A DNA stretch of 64,000 nucleotides from Arsenicicoccus dermatophilus (GCF_022568795.1 NZ_JAKZHU010000001.1:1798001-1862000), one strand, 5' to 3'; shown: positions 17,572-29,176, counted from the stretch's first letter. Notes: generated by a model from the sequence alone, not told the origin. Numbers and translations: made by a program.

Positions 17572-17862
17572 ATGCCGACCCGCTCCGACACCTGGCCCAC
17601 ACGTGACCTCCGGGTCCTGCGCGCCGTCGAGCTGCTGGACCTGGTCCAGGACGGCCCGCACCCCGACGACCTCATAGCCGCGCGCGCCGGCCTCTCCGTC
17701 GATGACGCGGACGCCGCCCTCCTCGTGCTGGAGCGTGTGCGCGCGGTCCACCTGGCCGGTCTCCCGGGGCAGGACCTGCGGGTCACCCACCTGACCGCCA
17801 TCGGCGCGACCATGCTCACGATCGAGGCCGAGGCCGAGGCCGAGGCCGGGATCGCGAGCTGA
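17572..17862 (+). CDS. Small putative winged-helix protein between ligC and the LigD-type polymerase
   Basis: 96 residues. LRAVELLDLVQDGPHPDDLIAARAGLSVDDADAALLVLERVRAVHL has the helix pattern of a winged-helix DNA-binding domain, but no family is recognised with confidence. The end is a run of Glu-Ala repeats (IEAEAEAEAG). GC-rich third codon positions support a real gene, and GAGATT six bases before the ATG fits leaderless expression. The stretch upstream (17393-17571) is relatively AT-rich and holds only this promoter. Convergent with the polymerase gene (30 bases apart). Confidence 0.65.
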   Translation: MPTRSDTWPTRDLRVLRAVELLDLVQDGPHPDDLIAARAGLSVDDADAALLVLERVRAVHLAGLPGQDLRVTHLTAIGATMLTIEAEAEAEAGIAS

Positions 17863-17892
17863 GCGCAGCGCGGTCCGCTGGACCGTCCTCGG

Positions 17893-18918
17893 TCAGTCCG
17901 TCGCACGGGCGCGGCTGGGCTGCACCCGCGGTGGCTCCCCCGGCATCTTCGGGTGGTCCGGGGGAAAGCTCAGCTCGCCCAGCCCGTCGTCCAGGTCCCG
18001 CTGCCACCACTGCAGCGCGACGTCGACCGTGCTCGGCTCGTCGCCGAACCCCGCCCACGGGTCCGGCCGCCCGGCGAGCAGCCCCGGGACCGTGCGGACG
18101 GTGAAGTCCCCCGCCCGGACGTCGCCGAGCTCCTCCCAGGTGACGGGCATGCTCACGGGCGCGCCCGGCAGCGGGCGAGGGCTGTAGGCGCTCGCCAGCG
18201 TGCGGTCTCGGCAGGCCTGGTTGAAGTCCGCGAAGATCCGGCTGCCGCGCTGCTCCTTCCACCAGGCCGTGGTCACCAGGTCCGGCACACGGCGCTCGAG
18301 CTCGCGGGCGATCGCGATCACCGCGTGTCGCACGTCGAGGAACTCGTGGGTGGGCCGGATGGGCGCGAAGACGTGCAGGCCGCGGTTGCCGCTGGTCTTC
18401 ACGTATGCCGTCAGACCCGCCTGCGCCATCACCTCGCGCAGCATCTCGGCGGCGGCCACCGCCTCGGCGAGGCCGGTCCCGGGCTGCGGGTCCAGGTCCA
18501 GGCGCAGCTCGTCCGGGTCGTCGTTGTCCGCGGTCCGCACCGGCCAGGGGTGGAAGGTCACGGTGTTCATCTGCACCGCCCACACCGCCGTCGCCAGCTC
18601 GTCCACGACCAGCTGGGGGTGGGACCGCCCGCTCGGATAGGTGCACGGCGTGGTCCGCGCGTGGTCCGGGACCCCGCGAGGCGGGTTCTTGGAGTAGAAC
18701 TCCTCCCCCGTGATGCCCTCGGGGAACCGCTGGAGCGTGACCGGCCGGTCGCGCAGCCGCGCCAGCAGGTGGTCGCCGACCGCGACGACGTACTCCGCCA
18801 GGTCCTGCTTGGTGAGCCCCTCGTCCGGCCACATCACCCGGTCCGGGCTGGACAGGCGCACCTGCCGGCTGGAGCCGTCCGGGGCCGGCACCTCGATCTG
18901 GATCGCTTTGCTCGCCAC
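17893..18918 (-). CDS. LigD-type primase-polymerase (PolDom)
   Basis: Archaeo-eukaryotic primase-like polymerase domain of non-homologous end joining, 341 residues, without ligase or phosphoesterase domains. It begins IQIEVPAPDGSSRQVRLSSPDRVMWP, and the catalytic acidic pair is in LRLDLDPQPG. KTSGNRGLHVFAPI and SPRPLPGAPVSMPVTWEEL are signature stretches. The true start is the GTG at 18918, since AGGAG lies five bases before it; the longer frame to 19314 reads antisense through msrB. Such enzymes fill gaps at DNA breaks with ribonucleotides. Near ligC, it suggests a split end-joining toolkit. Confidence 0.9.
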   Translation of the reverse strand: MASKAIQIEVPAPDGSSRQVRLSSPDRVMWPDEGLTKQDLAEYVVAVGDHLLARLRDRPVTLQRFPEGITGEEFYSKNPPRGVPDHARTTPCTYPSGRSHPQLVVDELATAVWAVQMNTVTFHPWPVRTADNDDPDELRLDLDPQPGTGLAEAVAAAEMLREVMAQAGLTAYVKTSGNRGLHVFAPIRPTHEFLDVRHAVIAIARELERRVPDLVTTAWWKEQRGSRIFADFNQACRDRTLASAYSPRPLPGAPVSMPVTWEELGDVRAGDFTVRTVPGLLAGRPDPWAGFGDEPSTVDVALQWWQRDLDDGLGELSFPPDHPKMPGEPPRVQPSRARATD

Positions 18919-18975
18919 GTCAGCTCCTGTCGGCGCGGGCGGAATCCCGTGCCGGACCCCGTCGTTGACCAGACT

Positions 18976-19401
18976 ATGACCGAGCAGCAGGACGCGTCCG
19001 CCTATCCCGTCTCCAAGTCCGACGAGCAGTGGCGGGCCGAGCTCAGCCCGCAGGAGTATGCCGTGCTCCGCCAGGCCGGCACCGAGCGGCCCTTCGTCGG
19101 GGAGTACACCGACACCACCACCGAAGGCGTCTACTCCTGCCGCGCCTGCGGTGCCGAGCTGTTCACCCACACCGAGAAGTTCCCCTCCCACTGCGGGTGG
19201 CCGTCCTTCTACGCCCCCTCCGAGGCCTTGAACGTCGAGCTGCTCGAAGACCGTTCGCTGGGTATGACGCGCACCGAGGTGCGGTGCGCCCGGTGCGGCT
19301 CCCACCTCGGGCACGTCTTCGAGGGCGAGGGCTATCCCACCCCCACCGACCAGCGCTACTGCATCAACTCGATCTCGATGCGCCTGCAGCCCCGCGCCTG
19401 A
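18976..19401 (+). CDS. msrB: Peptide-methionine (R)-S-oxide reductase MsrB
   Basis: 141-residue repair enzyme reducing methionine-R-sulfoxide. Zinc ligands are the CRACG and CARCG pairs; GWPSFYAP and the catalytic Cys in RYCINSISM are conserved. The start at 18976 lies 57 bases from the divergent polymerase gene start. Cytosolic, no signal peptide. Confidence 0.96.
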   Translation: MTEQQDASAYPVSKSDEQWRAELSPQEYAVLRQAGTERPFVGEYTDTTTEGVYSCRACGAELFTHTEKFPSHCGWPSFYAPSEALNVELLEDRSLGMTRTEVRCARCGSHLGHVFEGEGYPTPTDQRYCINSISMRLQPRA

Positions 19402-19633
19402 CGACCGGCCCGCACCCCGCCGCGCGAGTCAGGAGCGCTCGATCTCGTACCGTCGCGCGACGACGCAGGACTCCGCGGCACCTCCGAGGCTCCCTGACCC
19501 ACCGGTCCGTCTCCGCCGAGCAGGGTGTCCCCGGCCGCTCCGGGGCCGTTCGCAGATCCACCCCGAGGATGGTCTGTGCCCGGCCCCGGCTCCACCGGCG
19601 GTGTGACGACTCCGGCCGCCCGTTCTCCCGCGG

Positions 19634-20356
19634 TCAGGGGAGGTCGGCGACCAGCTGCTCCAGCTCGACCCGCGGCCCGGTGAAGAAGGGGACCTCCTCG
19701 CGGGTGTGCCGGCGGGCCGCGGCGCCGCGCAGGTGGCGCATCAGGTCCACGATCCGGTGCAGGTCGTCGGCCTCGAAGGCCAGCAGCCACTCGTAGTCGC
19801 CCAGCGCGAAGCTGGCGACCGTGTTGGCCCGCACGTCGGGATAGTCCCGCGCCATCCGGCCGTGCTCGACCAGCAGGTCGCGACGCTCCTCGTGAGGCAG
19901 GAGGTACCACTCCAGCGACCGGATGAAGGGGTAGACGCAGACATAGGCGCGCGGGGTCTCGTCGGCCATGAAGGCCGGGATGTGGCTCTTGTTGAACTCC
20001 GCCGGGCGATGGATGGCGACGTTGGACCACACCGGGTCGCAGGCCCGTCCGAGCGTCGTGCGCCGGAAGCCGTGGTAGGCCCGCTGCACGGCCTCGACCG
20101 ACTCGCCGTGCCACCACACCATGAAGTCCGCGTCGCCCCGCAGGCCGGCGACGTCGTAGATCCCGCGGACGGTCACCAGGCCGTCGGCCGCCAGGGCGTC
20201 GAAGAAGGCCCGGGTCTCGGCGAGGATCTCCTCGCGCTCCTCCGGCAGGGGCTCCGTCACCTGGAACACCGACCACATCGTGTAGCGGATCGAGTCGTTG
20301 ATGGCCCGCACCTCGGCGGGGCTGGGGCGGTGGTGCTGCTGCGGCTTGAGACTCAT
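19634..20356 (-). CDS. hemQ: Coproheme decarboxylase HemQ
   Basis: Chlorite dismutase-like protein of 240 residues that makes heme b from coproheme, the last step of the coproporphyrin-dependent pathway of Gram-positive bacteria. Recognisable stretches are [10 protein letters not shown], the [13 protein letters not shown] region with the catalytic Tyr, and [28 protein letters not shown]. The ATG at 20356 has GATGAT six bases upstream and GGAG very close. The other heme genes are not in the window. The 230 bases downstream to msrB show no gene. Confidence 0.93.
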   Translation of the reverse strand: MSLKPQQHHRPSPAEVRAINDSIRYTMWSVFQVTEPLPEEREEILAETRAFFDALAADGLVTVRGIYDVAGLRGDADFMVWWHGESVEAVQRAYHGFRRTTLGRACDPVWSNVAIHRPAEFNKSHIPAFMADETPRAYVCVYPFIRSLEWYLLPHEERRDLLVEHGRMARDYPDVRANTVASFALGDYEWLLAFEADDLHRIVDLMRHLRGAAARRHTREEVPFFTGPRVELEQLVADLP

Positions 20357-20463
20357 GGCTCCATCATCCCACCGGTGTCCCCGCCCGAAGGACGCGCGAG
20401 ACCGGCCGCCACGAGGGCGACCGGTCTCGCGGTCCGGCCGGGGAGAGCCTCCGACCCGTCGGA

Positions 20464-21243
20464 TCAGCCCTGGAAGCGGGCGATCTTGGCGAACTCCTCG
20501 GCGTCCAGCGAGGCACCACCCACCAGGGCACCGTCCACGTCCGGCTTGGCCATGATCTCCGCGACGTTGCCCGACTTCACCGAGCCGCCGTACAGGATGC
20601 GGACGCCGTCGGCCAGCTCGGCGGAGTAGAGCTCGGAGAGCTTGCCCCGGATGGCCTCGCAGACCTCCTGGGCGTCCTCGGGGGTGGCGACCTCGCCGGT
20701 GCCGATGGCCCAGATGGGCTCGTAGGCGATGACGATGCTCTTGGCCTGCTCCTCGGGCAGACCCTGCAGGTCGGCCTCGATCTGGGCGAGGACGTGCTCG
20801 ACCTGCTTGCCGGCCTTGCGGACCTCCAGCGGCTCGCCGCAGCACAGGATCGGGGTCAGGCCGTGCTTGTAGGCCGCCTTGACCTTGGCGTTGAGCAGCT
20901 CGTCGCTCTCGTGGTGGTACTCACGGCGCTCGGAGTGCCCGACGGCGACGTAGGTGCAGCCGAGCTTGGCGAGGAAGGCGCCCGAGATCTCGCCGGTGTA
21001 GGCGCCGGAGTCGTGCTGGGAGAGGTCCTGCGCGCCATACCGCAGGTCGAGCTTGTCGCCCTCGACGAGGGTCTGCACCGAGCGGATGTCGGTGAAGGGG
21101 ACGAGCACGGCGACCTCGACGGCCGAGTGGTCGTGCTTGGCGTCGCGCAGGGTCCAGTCGAGCTTCTGCACCAGGTGGGTGGCCTGCAGGTGGTCCTGGT
21201 TCATCTTCCAGTTGCCGGCCATGAGGGGTGTGCGGTTGGCCAT
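20464..21243 (-). CDS. tpiA: Triosephosphate isomerase
   Basis: Interconverts dihydroxyacetone phosphate and glyceraldehyde 3-phosphate. 259 residues with GNWKMN (catalytic Lys), GHSERR (catalytic His), [11 protein letters not shown] (catalytic Glu) and the phosphate-binding GGSVKSGN. Third gene of the gap-pgk-tpiA set; a hairpin lies between it and pgk, so expression may be partly separate. Confidence 0.98.
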   Translation of the reverse strand: MANRTPLMAGNWKMNQDHLQATHLVQKLDWTLRDAKHDHSAVEVAVLVPFTDIRSVQTLVEGDKLDLRYGAQDLSQHDSGAYTGEISGAFLAKLGCTYVAVGHSERREYHHESDELLNAKVKAAYKHGLTPILCCGEPLEVRKAGKQVEHVLAQIEADLQGLPEEQAKSIVIAYEPIWAIGTGEVATPEDAQEVCEAIRGKLSELYSAELADGVRILYGGSVKSGNVAEIMAKPDVDGALVGGASLDAEEFAKIARFQG

Positions 21244-21317
21244 GTGAGGCTCCTTGTCGCTGAGCGGCTTGCCGCCGGGTGGCGGGTGGCCGCGAGGTTT
21301 CGGGTCGTACGTCGAGA

Positions 21318-21354
21318 AGCGGCCCCGCGTCCCAGACGTGGGTCGCGGGGCCGC
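21318..21354 (-). terminator. Hairpin between pgk and tpiA
   Basis: AGCGGCCCCGCG and its complement enclose a loop within the 135-base pgk-tpiA gap. It may be a partial terminator or a processing site that tunes tpiA relative to pgk. Confidence 0.5.
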
Positions 21355-21378
21355 TCCCGTGATGCTGCGTGACCGGGA

Positions 21379-22575
21379 TCAGTCGAGGACGGAGATGCCC
21401 GGGAGGTCCTTGCCCTCGAGGTACTCCAGGCTCGCGCCGCCACCGGTGGAGATGTGGCCGAACTGGTCGTCGGAGAAGCCGAGCTGACGCACGGCGGCGG
21501 CGGAGTCGCCACCACCGACGACGGTCAGTGCACCCTTGGCGGTGGCGTCGACCAGAGCCTGCGCCACGGCCTTGGTGCCGGCCGCGAAGGGCGCCATCTC
21601 GAAGGCACCCATGGGGCCGTTCCAGAAGACGGTCCGGGCGTCGGCGATCTTCGACGCGTAGAGCTCGGAGCTCCGGGGGCCGATGTCCAGGCCCATCTGG
21701 TCGGCGGGGATCGCATCGGCGGCGACGGTCGTGACGTCACCCTCGGCGCTGAACTCCGCGTTGCAGACCACGTCCACGGGCAGGACGATCTCCACGCCCG
21801 ACTTCTCGGCCCGCTCGAGGTAGCCCTTGCAGGCCTCGATCGAGTCCTCGTCGAGCAGGCTCTTGCCGACCTCGTGGCCCTGGGCCTTGAGGAAGGTGAA
21901 CACCATGCCGCCGCCGATGAGGAGGCGGTCCGCCTTGCCCAGGAGGTTGTCGATCACCGCGAGCTTGTCGGCGACCTTGGCACCGCCGAGGACGACGGCG
22001 TAGGGCCGCTCGGGGTCCTCGGTGAGGCGCTCGAGGACGTCGACCTCGGCCTTGACCAGACCGCCCATGGCGGCGGGCAGGATCTGCGCGACGTCGTAGA
22101 CGGAGGCCTGCTTGCGGTGCACGACACCGAAGCCGTCGGAGACATAGGCGTCCGCCAGGGAGGCGAGCTCCTCGGCGAAGGCCTTGCGCTCCGCGTCGTC
22201 CTTGCTGGTCTCGCCGGCGTTGAAGCGGAGGTTCTCCAGGAGGGCCACCTGGCCGTCCTGCAGGCCCGCGACCGTGGCCTTGGCAGACTCCCCCACCGTG
22301 TCGGTGGCGAAGGCGACGTCCTGGCCGAGCAGCTCGCCGAGGCGACCGACGACCGGCTTGAGGGAGTACTTGTCCTCGGGCGCGCCCTTGGGGCGGCCGA
22401 GGTGGGCGCACACGACGACGCGCGCACCCGCCCCGGTCAGCTCCGTGATGGTGGGCACTGAGGCACGGACCCGGCCGTCGTCGGTGATGCGGTCACCGTC
22501 GAGGGGCACGTTGAGGTCCGAGCGGACGAGGACCCGCTTGCCGCGCAGGTCACCCAGGTCGGCAATGGTCTTCAT
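21379..22575 (-). CDS. pgk: Phosphoglycerate kinase
   Basis: Glycolytic ATP-forming enzyme of 398 residues. [18 protein letters not shown] at the start, HLGRPKG and the C-terminal [10 protein letters not shown] nucleotide-binding loop are typical. It follows gap by 40 bases in the same direction, so they are likely one transcript. Confidence 0.98.
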   Translation of the reverse strand: MKTIADLGDLRGKRVLVRSDLNVPLDGDRITDDGRVRASVPTITELTGAGARVVVCAHLGRPKGAPEDKYSLKPVVGRLGELLGQDVAFATDTVGESAKATVAGLQDGQVALLENLRFNAGETSKDDAERKAFAEELASLADAYVSDGFGVVHRKQASVYDVAQILPAAMGGLVKAEVDVLERLTEDPERPYAVVLGGAKVADKLAVIDNLLGKADRLLIGGGMVFTFLKAQGHEVGKSLLDEDSIEACKGYLERAEKSGVEIVLPVDVVCNAEFSAEGDVTTVAADAIPADQMGLDIGPRSSELYASKIADARTVFWNGPMGAFEMAPFAAGTKAVAQALVDATAKGALTVVGGGDSAAAVRQLGFSDDQFGHISTGGGASLEYLEGKDLPGISVLD

Positions 22576-22615
22576 CTGTGATCTCCGAATCTGTTGGTCA
22601 GCAGGCAGGTCAGGC

Positions 22616-23644
<1,029 letters not shown>

Positions 23645-23751
23645 TCAACTTGGCGCTGTCCACCCTAGTGCAGCCAAGAGTGACCTGCGTTACCGGGGCG
23701 TGACCCGTCCTGCTCTCCGGTCGGGCGTCCCGGCATACGGAAAGCCCCTGC

Positions 23752-24732
23752 TCAGAGGTCGAGCATGTCCGGTGTCAGGTTGGCCTCGGTGCCGGGGATC
23801 CCCAGGTCCTGGGCTCGCTTGTCCGCCATGGCGAGCAGCCGGCGGATCCGGCCGGCGACGGCGTCCTTGGTCATCGGCGGCTGCGCGAGCTGCCCCAGCT
23901 CCTCCAGGCTCGCCTGCTTGTGCTCCAGGCGCAGGGTGCCCGCCTGGCGCAGGTGGTCCGGGACCTCGTCGCCGAGGATCTCCAGCGCGCGCTCGACCCG
24001 GGCCCCGGCCGCGACCGCGGCCCGGGCGGACCGGCGCAGGTTGGCGTCGTCGAAGTTCGCGAGGCGGTTGGCCGTGGCCCGCACCTCGCGGCGCATCCGC
24101 CGCTCCTCCCAGGCCAGGACCGCGTCGTGCGCGCCCATCCGCGTCAGCATCGCCCCGATCGCGTCGCCGTCGCGGATGACGACCCGGTCGATCCCCCGCA
24201 CCTCGCGGGCCTTGGCTTGGATCCCGATCCGGCGGGCGGCGCCCACCAGAGCGAGCGCGGACTCCGGCCCCGGGCAGGTGATCTCGAGCGCGCTGGAGCG
24301 GCCGGGCTCGGTGAGCGACCCGTGCGCGAGGAAGGCCCCGCGCCAGGCGGCGACCGCGTCCTCGGCCGCGCCCGAGACGACCTTGGGCGGGAGCCCGCGG
24401 ACGGGGCGGCCACGGCCGTCGATCAGGCCGGTCTGGCGCGCGAGGGCCTCGCCGTCCTTGGCCACGCGGACGAGATAACGACTCCCCTTGCGCAGCCCGC
24501 CGCCGGACAGCACGCCGATCTCGCTGGTGTAGCCGTAGACGTCGGTGATGTCCTTGACGAGTCGCCGGGCCACGGACCCGGTGTCGACCTCGGCCTCCAC
24601 GACGATGCGGCCACCCACGATGTGCAGCCCACCCGTGAAGCGCAGGATCGCGGAGACCTCGGCCTTGCGGCAGCTCGGCTTGGTGATGGGAAGGCGGCTG
24701 AGCTCGTCCTTGACCATGGCCGTCATCGACAT
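23752..24732 (-). CDS. whiA: WhiA, sporulation/division transcription regulator
   Basis: 326 residues. LAGLIDADG-like N-terminal domain ([32 protein letters not shown], later [18 protein letters not shown]) and a C-terminal helix-turn-helix ([27 protein letters not shown]). In Streptomyces it works with WhiB to start sporulation division; in non-sporulating actinobacteria it is conserved with uncertain division or envelope roles. The ATG at 24732 matches the conserved N-terminus and has AGGA eight bases before it; the frame continues upstream to 24819. 106 bases after yvcK, likely the same operon. Confidence 0.96.
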   Translation of the reverse strand: MSMTAMVKDELSRLPITKPSCRKAEVSAILRFTGGLHIVGGRIVVEAEVDTGSVARRLVKDITDVYGYTSEIGVLSGGGLRKGSRYLVRVAKDGEALARQTGLIDGRGRPVRGLPPKVVSGAAEDAVAAWRGAFLAHGSLTEPGRSSALEITCPGPESALALVGAARRIGIQAKAREVRGIDRVVIRDGDAIGAMLTRMGAHDAVLAWEERRMRREVRATANRLANFDDANLRRSARAAVAAGARVERALEILGDEVPDHLRQAGTLRLEHKQASLEELGQLAQPPMTKDAVAGRIRRLLAMADKRAQDLGIPGTEANLTPDMLDL

Positions 24733-24838
24733 GCGATTCATCCTGACAGTGAGCAGACCAAAGGTGGCCCTAACGGGGTAATCTCGGCAAATGTGCCACA
24801 GATCGTGCCAAATCGGCAACGGTGGGTAGCCAATCGCG

Positions 24839-25777
24839 TCAGGTCATGATGTCGCGGTAGACAGCAGCGAGGCGCAAGGAGTCGTGGTGGCCGTCGCGGC
24901 CCGGCTCGGCCACGGGGGCCAGCAGCAGCTCGGCGCCCAGGGCTCGCGCTGCGGCCCGCAGCGCGGCCTCGTCCCCGACCACCGAGGGGTCGGCCAGCAC
25001 GACGTCCAGCCGCAGGCCCGGGGCATGGTCCGCGAGCACCTCGAGGTGGCGCTCGGCCGAGAATCCGCTGGTCTCCCCGGTGTTGAGCACGAGGTTGAGG
25101 TTGAGCAGGCGACGCGCGGGGGTCTGCAGCAGCGCCTCGCGCAGCTCGGGCACCAGCAGGTGCGGCATCACCGAGGTGAACCACGAGCCCGGGCCCAGCA
25201 CCACCCACTCGGCCTCCCGCACGGCCCGGAGCGCCTCGGGGTGCGCGGGAGGCGCGGCGGGCAGCACCGACACGGACCGGACCTCGCCGGGGGTCGTGGC
25301 GACGCGGGCCTGGCCACGGACCACGAGGGGGCGCTGCGGGTCCGCGTCGTCCAGGCCCTGGACGACGGCCTCGATGGTGAGCGGGACCGCCGCCATGGGC
25401 AGCACCCGGCCGCGGGCGTTGAGCAGCCGTCCCACCATGTCCAGGCCCTGGACCGGCTCGCCGAAGTGCTCCCACAGGGCGAGGATCAGCAGGTTGCCGA
25501 GGCTGTGACCCCCGAGCGGTCCCTGCCCGGCGAAGCGGTGCTGCAGCACGGACGCCCAGGTGGTCCCCCACTCGTCGTCGTTGCAGAGGGCGGCGAGCGC
25601 CATCCGCAGGTCTCCCGGCGGCAGGACGTCGAACTCCTGACGCAACCGACCCGAGGACCCACCGTCGTCGGCCACGGTGACGATCGCGGTGATCCGGTCG
25701 GTGACCAGACGCAGAGCAGCCAGGGAGGCGGCCAGCCCGTGCCCGCCTCCCAGCGCGACGACCAGGGGGCCCCTCAC
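24839..25777 (-). CDS. yvcK: YvcK/CofD-like gluconeogenesis factor
   Basis: About 312 residues. [18 protein letters not shown] (nucleotide-sugar binding loop), [14 protein letters not shown] and GHSLGNLLI are family signatures. Homologues bind UDP-sugars and affect cell-wall growth and carbon use. The GTG at 25777 overlaps the rapZ stop as GTGA, which shows translational coupling and rules out the longer frame to 25885. Confidence 0.95.
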   Translation of the reverse strand: MRGPLVVALGGGHGLAASLAALRLVTDRITAIVTVADDGGSSGRLRQEFDVLPPGDLRMALAALCNDDEWGTTWASVLQHRFAGQGPLGGHSLGNLLILALWEHFGEPVQGLDMVGRLLNARGRVLPMAAVPLTIEAVVQGLDDADPQRPLVVRGQARVATTPGEVRSVSVLPAAPPAHPEALRAVREAEWVVLGPGSWFTSVMPHLLVPELREALLQTPARRLLNLNLVLNTGETSGFSAERHLEVLADHAPGLRLDVVLADPSVVGDEAALRAAARALGAELLLAPVAEPGRDGHHDSLRLAAVYRDIMT

Positions 25778-26736
25778 TCGCGCCCCAGGTCGCGGTGGAC
25801 GGTGAGGGTGCCCACCTCCGGGCCCTGCAGCTCGCGGGACAGCCGCTCGGCGACGGCCACGGAGCGGTGCTTGCCGCCGGTGCACCCCACGGCGAGGGTG
25901 ACATAGCGACGCCCCTCGCGGACGTAGCCGGAGATCATCGCGTCCATCATCGCCACGACCCGGTCGACGAACTCGTCGGCGCCGAGCTGGTCGAAGACGA
26001 ACCGGGACACCTCGGGGTCGCGCCCGGTCTTGCTGCGCAGCTCTGGCACCCAGAAGGGATTGGGCAGGAAGCGCATGTCCAGCACGGTGTCGGCATCCAG
26101 GGGTATGCCGTACTTGAAGCCGAAGCTCATCACCGCGATCCGCAGGCGGGGGCCTCGCTCGCTGTCGAAGATCTGGGCGATCTTGGCCGAGAACTGGTGC
26201 ACGTTGAAGCCGCTGGTGTCCACGATGACGTCGGCCACCGAGCGGATGTCGCCGAGCCGCTCCCGCTCGGCCTGGATCGCCTCGAGCAGGCCACCGTCGC
26301 CCTGCAGCGGGTGAGGCCGCCGGACGCTCTCGAAGCGACGCACGAGGGTCTCGTCGGTGGCGTCGAGGAACACGATGCGGGGCTTCCAGCCGTGGTCGCC
26401 CAGCTCCTGCATGGCCTCGGACAGCTGCTCGAACATGTTGCGCGTGCGGACGTCGACGACCGCGGCCACGCGCATCACCTCGGGCTGCTGCTCGCGCAGC
26501 ATGGTGGCCATCGGCGCGAGCATCTGCGGGGGGATGTTGTCGGTGACGAACCAGCCGCTGTCCTGCAGGACGTTGGAGGCGGTGGAGCGCCCGGCCCCGG
26601 ACAGACCGGTGACCACGACGAACTCGTGGCCGGCGGTCACCACCGGCATGTCGGCGGTCGGGGGCTCGGTGGCTCGGGGCTCGGCGCCCTGGGGCTCGGG
26701 GGACGACGCGGCACGGGGGGCGGTGGGCTCGGCCAC
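25774..26736 (-). CDS. rapZ: RNase adapter RapZ-like nucleotide-binding protein
   Basis: About 320 residues. The P-loop is atypical but family-like (VTGLSGAGRSTASNVL), with Walker B-like DVRT and the C-terminal GCTGGKHRSVAVAERL. In E. coli RapZ steers a small RNA controlling glmS; in actinobacteria its role is less clear. The GTG at 26736 has GAGGAG eight bases before it. The N-terminal 35 residues are Pro/Ala/Glu-rich and variable. TAGACT near 26772-26777 could be a promoter of its own between uvrC and rapZ. Confidence 0.94.
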   Translation of the reverse strand: MAEPTAPRAASSPEPQGAEPRATEPPTADMPVVTAGHEFVVVTGLSGAGRSTASNVLQDSGWFVTDNIPPQMLAPMATMLREQQPEVMRVAAVVDVRTRNMFEQLSEAMQELGDHGWKPRIVFLDATDETLVRRFESVRRPHPLQGDGGLLEAIQAERERLGDIRSVADVIVDTSGFNVHQFSAKIAQIFDSERGPRLRIAVMSFGFKYGIPLDADTVLDMRFLPNPFWVPELRSKTGRDPEVSRFVFDQLGADEFVDRVVAMMDAMISGYVREGRRYVTLAVGCTGGKHRSVAVAERLSRELQGPEVGTLTVHRDLGRE

Positions 26737-26829
26737 GGTGCAGGCTCCTCGGCAGGGGGATGGGGGCCTCAGTCTAGGCGCGCCCGCTGTGGCGCCCTTG
26801 CCAGTCATGATGCCCGGTGGGGCGATCCG

Positions 26830-28836
26830 TCAGTCGAGCACCTCGCCGGTGGTGAGGTTGATGTCCGGCTGGACCGCGGCCGCCCCGCCACGCAGGCGGT
26901 CGTGGACCGTCTGGGCCAGCGCCGGGCCGACACCCTTGACGGTCTGCAGCTCGGCCACGTCGGCCTCGCGCAGGCGCTTGACCGAGCCGAAGGCCTTGAG
27001 CAGGGCCCTCTGCCGGGCCTCCCCCAGCCCGGGTATGCCGTCCAGGGCGCTCGCGGTCATCGCCTTGGAGCGGCGCTGCCGGTGGAAGGCGATCGCGAAG
27101 CGGTGGGCCTCGTCACGGACCCGCTGCAGCAGGTAGAGCCCTTCGCTGGACCGCGGCAGGATCACCGGGAACTCGTCACCCGGGAGCCACACCTCCTCCA
27201 GCCGCTTGGCCAGCCCGACGAGCGCGACGTCGTCGACGCCCAGCTCCTCCAGCACCGCCTGGGCGGCGTTGACCTGGGGCAGGCCGCCGTCGACCACGAC
27301 GAGCTGTGGCGCATAGGCGAAGCGCCGGGGCTTCCCGGTCTGCGGGTCGATGACCGCGGCCACGGCGGCGGCAGCCTCGGCGTCGCCCGACGCGAGCGCC
27401 TCCGCGGCGTCGGCCTGCTGGGCGAGGTGGCGCCGGAACCGGCGGGTCAGCACCTCGCGCATGGCGGCGGTGTCGTCGACCTGCGGGTCCTCGCCCTCGG
27501 GCGCGTCGCCGCGGACGACGAAGCGGCGGTACTCCCCCTTGCGGGGCAGCCCGTCCTCGAAGACCACCATGGACGCGACGACGTTGGTGCCCTGGACGTG
27601 GGAGACGTCGTAGCACTCGATCCGCAGGGGTGCCTCGGTGAGGCCGAGGGCGTCCTGCAGCTCCTGGAGGGCCTGGCTGCGGGCGGTGAGGTCCCCGGCG
27701 CGGGCGACCTTGTGGCGGGCGAGGGCCTGGTCGGCGTTGCGCCGGACGGTGGCCATCAGCTCGCGCTTGTCGCCGCGCTGCGGGACCCGCACCTCCACGC
27801 CCGAGCCGCGCAGGTCGGTGAGCCACTCCTGCACCGAGGCGTGGTCGTCCGGCAGCACCGGGACCAGCACCTCGCGGGGGACCCCGTCGCCGCTCTCCCC
27901 GCCATACACCTGCTGGAGGAGTCGGGCGACGAGCAGCGCGGGGGTGGCCGTGTCCTCGGACTCGCGCTCGACGACCCAGCCGCGCTGCCCGCGGATGCGG
28001 CCGCCGCGGACGTGGAAGACCTGCACGGCGGCCTCGAGCTCGTCGTCGGCGACCGCGAAGACGTCGGCGTCGGTGGCGTCGCCGAGGACGACCGCGGACT
28101 TCTCCAGCGCCTTGCTCATCGCCTGGAGGTCGTCGCGCAGCATCGCCGCCCGCTCGAACTCCAGCGCGTCCGACGCGGCGAGCATCTCGCGCTCGACCCG
28201 CTTGACGAACTTCGTCGTCGAGCCGGCCATGAAGTCGCAGAAGTCCTCGGCGATGGCCCGGTGCTCCTGCGCGCTCACCGAGCCGACGCAGGGGGCGGAG
28301 CACTTGTCGATGTAGCCGAGCAGGCAGGGGCGGCCGACCTGCGCGGCCCGCCGGAAGACCCCTGAGGAGCAGGTCCGGACGGGGAACACCTTGAGCAGCA
28401 GGTCCAGGGTCTCGCGGATCGCCCAGGCGTGGCCGTAGGGGCCGAAGTAGCGGGTGCCCCTGCGCTTGGCGCCGCGCATGACCTGGGCGCGGGGGAACTC
28501 CTCCCCCATGGTCACGGCGAGGTAGGGATAGGACTTGTCGTCGCGGTACTTGACGTTGAAGCGGGGGTCGAACTCCTTGATCCAGGAGTACTCCAGCTGC
28601 AGGGCCTCGACCTCGGTGCGCACGACGGTCCACTCGACGGAGGCGCCGGTGGTGACCATGCGGCGGGTGCGCGGGTGCAGGGCCGAGATGTCCTGGAAGT
28701 ACGAGCTCAGGCGGCTGCGCAGGGACTTCGCCTTGCCGACGTAGATGACCCGCCCTTCCTTGTCGCGGAAGCGATAGACGCCCGGGTCGACCGGGATCTC
28801 TCCGGGTCGCGGTCGGTAGGTCGAGGGATCAGCCAC
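26830..28836 (-). CDS. uvrC: Excinuclease ABC subunit C
   Basis: Makes both cuts in nucleotide excision repair. 668 residues: GIY-YIG nuclease ([25 protein letters not shown], about 18-95), Cys-rich region [17 protein letters not shown] motif (about 205-240), the RNase H-like second nuclease with [19 protein letters not shown] and [12 protein letters not shown], then helix-hairpin-helix motifs ([23 protein letters not shown]). The GTG start lies six bases after TACCCT, part of a RecA-NDp-like promoter, so its mRNA is probably leaderless and DNA-damage induced. Confidence 0.97.
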   Translation of the reverse strand: MADPSTYRPRPGEIPVDPGVYRFRDKEGRVIYVGKAKSLRSRLSSYFQDISALHPRTRRMVTTGASVEWTVVRTEVEALQLEYSWIKEFDPRFNVKYRDDKSYPYLAVTMGEEFPRAQVMRGAKRRGTRYFGPYGHAWAIRETLDLLLKVFPVRTCSSGVFRRAAQVGRPCLLGYIDKCSAPCVGSVSAQEHRAIAEDFCDFMAGSTTKFVKRVEREMLAASDALEFERAAMLRDDLQAMSKALEKSAVVLGDATDADVFAVADDELEAAVQVFHVRGGRIRGQRGWVVERESEDTATPALLVARLLQQVYGGESGDGVPREVLVPVLPDDHASVQEWLTDLRGSGVEVRVPQRGDKRELMATVRRNADQALARHKVARAGDLTARSQALQELQDALGLTEAPLRIECYDVSHVQGTNVVASMVVFEDGLPRKGEYRRFVVRGDAPEGEDPQVDDTAAMREVLTRRFRRHLAQQADAAEALASGDAEAAAAVAAVIDPQTGKPRRFAYAPQLVVVDGGLPQVNAAQAVLEELGVDDVALVGLAKRLEEVWLPGDEFPVILPRSSEGLYLLQRVRDEAHRFAIAFHRQRRSKAMTASALDGIPGLGEARQRALLKAFGSVKRLREADVAELQTVKGVGPALAQTVHDRLRGGAAAVQPDINLTTGEVLD

Positions 28837-28865
28837 CGGGACAGGGTATGTCCCGGTGCCGACAC
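28837..28865 (-). promoter_or_regulatory. RecA-NDp/PafBC-like promoter of uvrC
   Basis: Minus strand: GTGTCGGCA (28865-28857), eight bases, then -10 TACCCT (28848-28843), six bases, GTG. Matches the mycobacterial LexA-independent damage promoter consensus tTGTCRgtg-N8-TAnnnT. Confidence 0.6.
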
Positions 28866-28872
28866 CTCCTGG

Positions 28873-29140
28873 TCAGCCGCGCGTCGCGGCCTCCAGGGCG
28901 GTCACGTCGCGCCCGAGCTCCACCGCCGTGAACGCGCTGGGCTCGCCCCGGTCGCCGCCGTCGGGACGGGGGGACGTCGGTGAGGATCCGCAGGCTCGGG
29001 ACCACCGAGGTCCGCGGGCGGGCGACGTCGAGGGCGTCGCCGTCGAACCACAGGGAGAGGGGTCACGGACGGCACGGGCATGCCGGTGCTGGTGGGGAGG
29101 ACCAGCCCGTATGCCGGGCCGTGCCGCCGCCCTCCCGGCC
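28873..29140 (-). pseudogene. Frameshifted remnant of an unidentified gene
   Basis: Between uvrC and the zinc-ribbon membrane protein the minus strand holds protein-like segments in three successive frames. They are AYGLVLPTSTGMPVPSVT (around 29070-29125), LSLWFDGDALDVARPRTSVV and onward (about 28977-29060), and GEPSAFTAVELGRDVTALEA ending at a TGA at 28873-28875. The breaks fall at G runs (the six-G run near 28966-28972 and a four-G run near 29060), so either the gene has decayed or bases were lost in sequencing. I do not recognise the family. No intact start is visible. Confidence 0.45.
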
Positions 29141-29176
29141 GCCGGGCCGGTCCGCCCGGCGGGAGCCGCGATCGGT

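Noticed and set aside
18919-19314. N-terminal extension of the LigD-type polymerase
   Set aside because: Reads antisense through msrB; AGGAG and the domain start place the beginning at 18918.
25795-28365. 856-codon plus-strand frame opposite rapZ and uvrC
   Set aside because: Antisense shadow; the minus-strand genes have all catalytic motifs and coupled starts.
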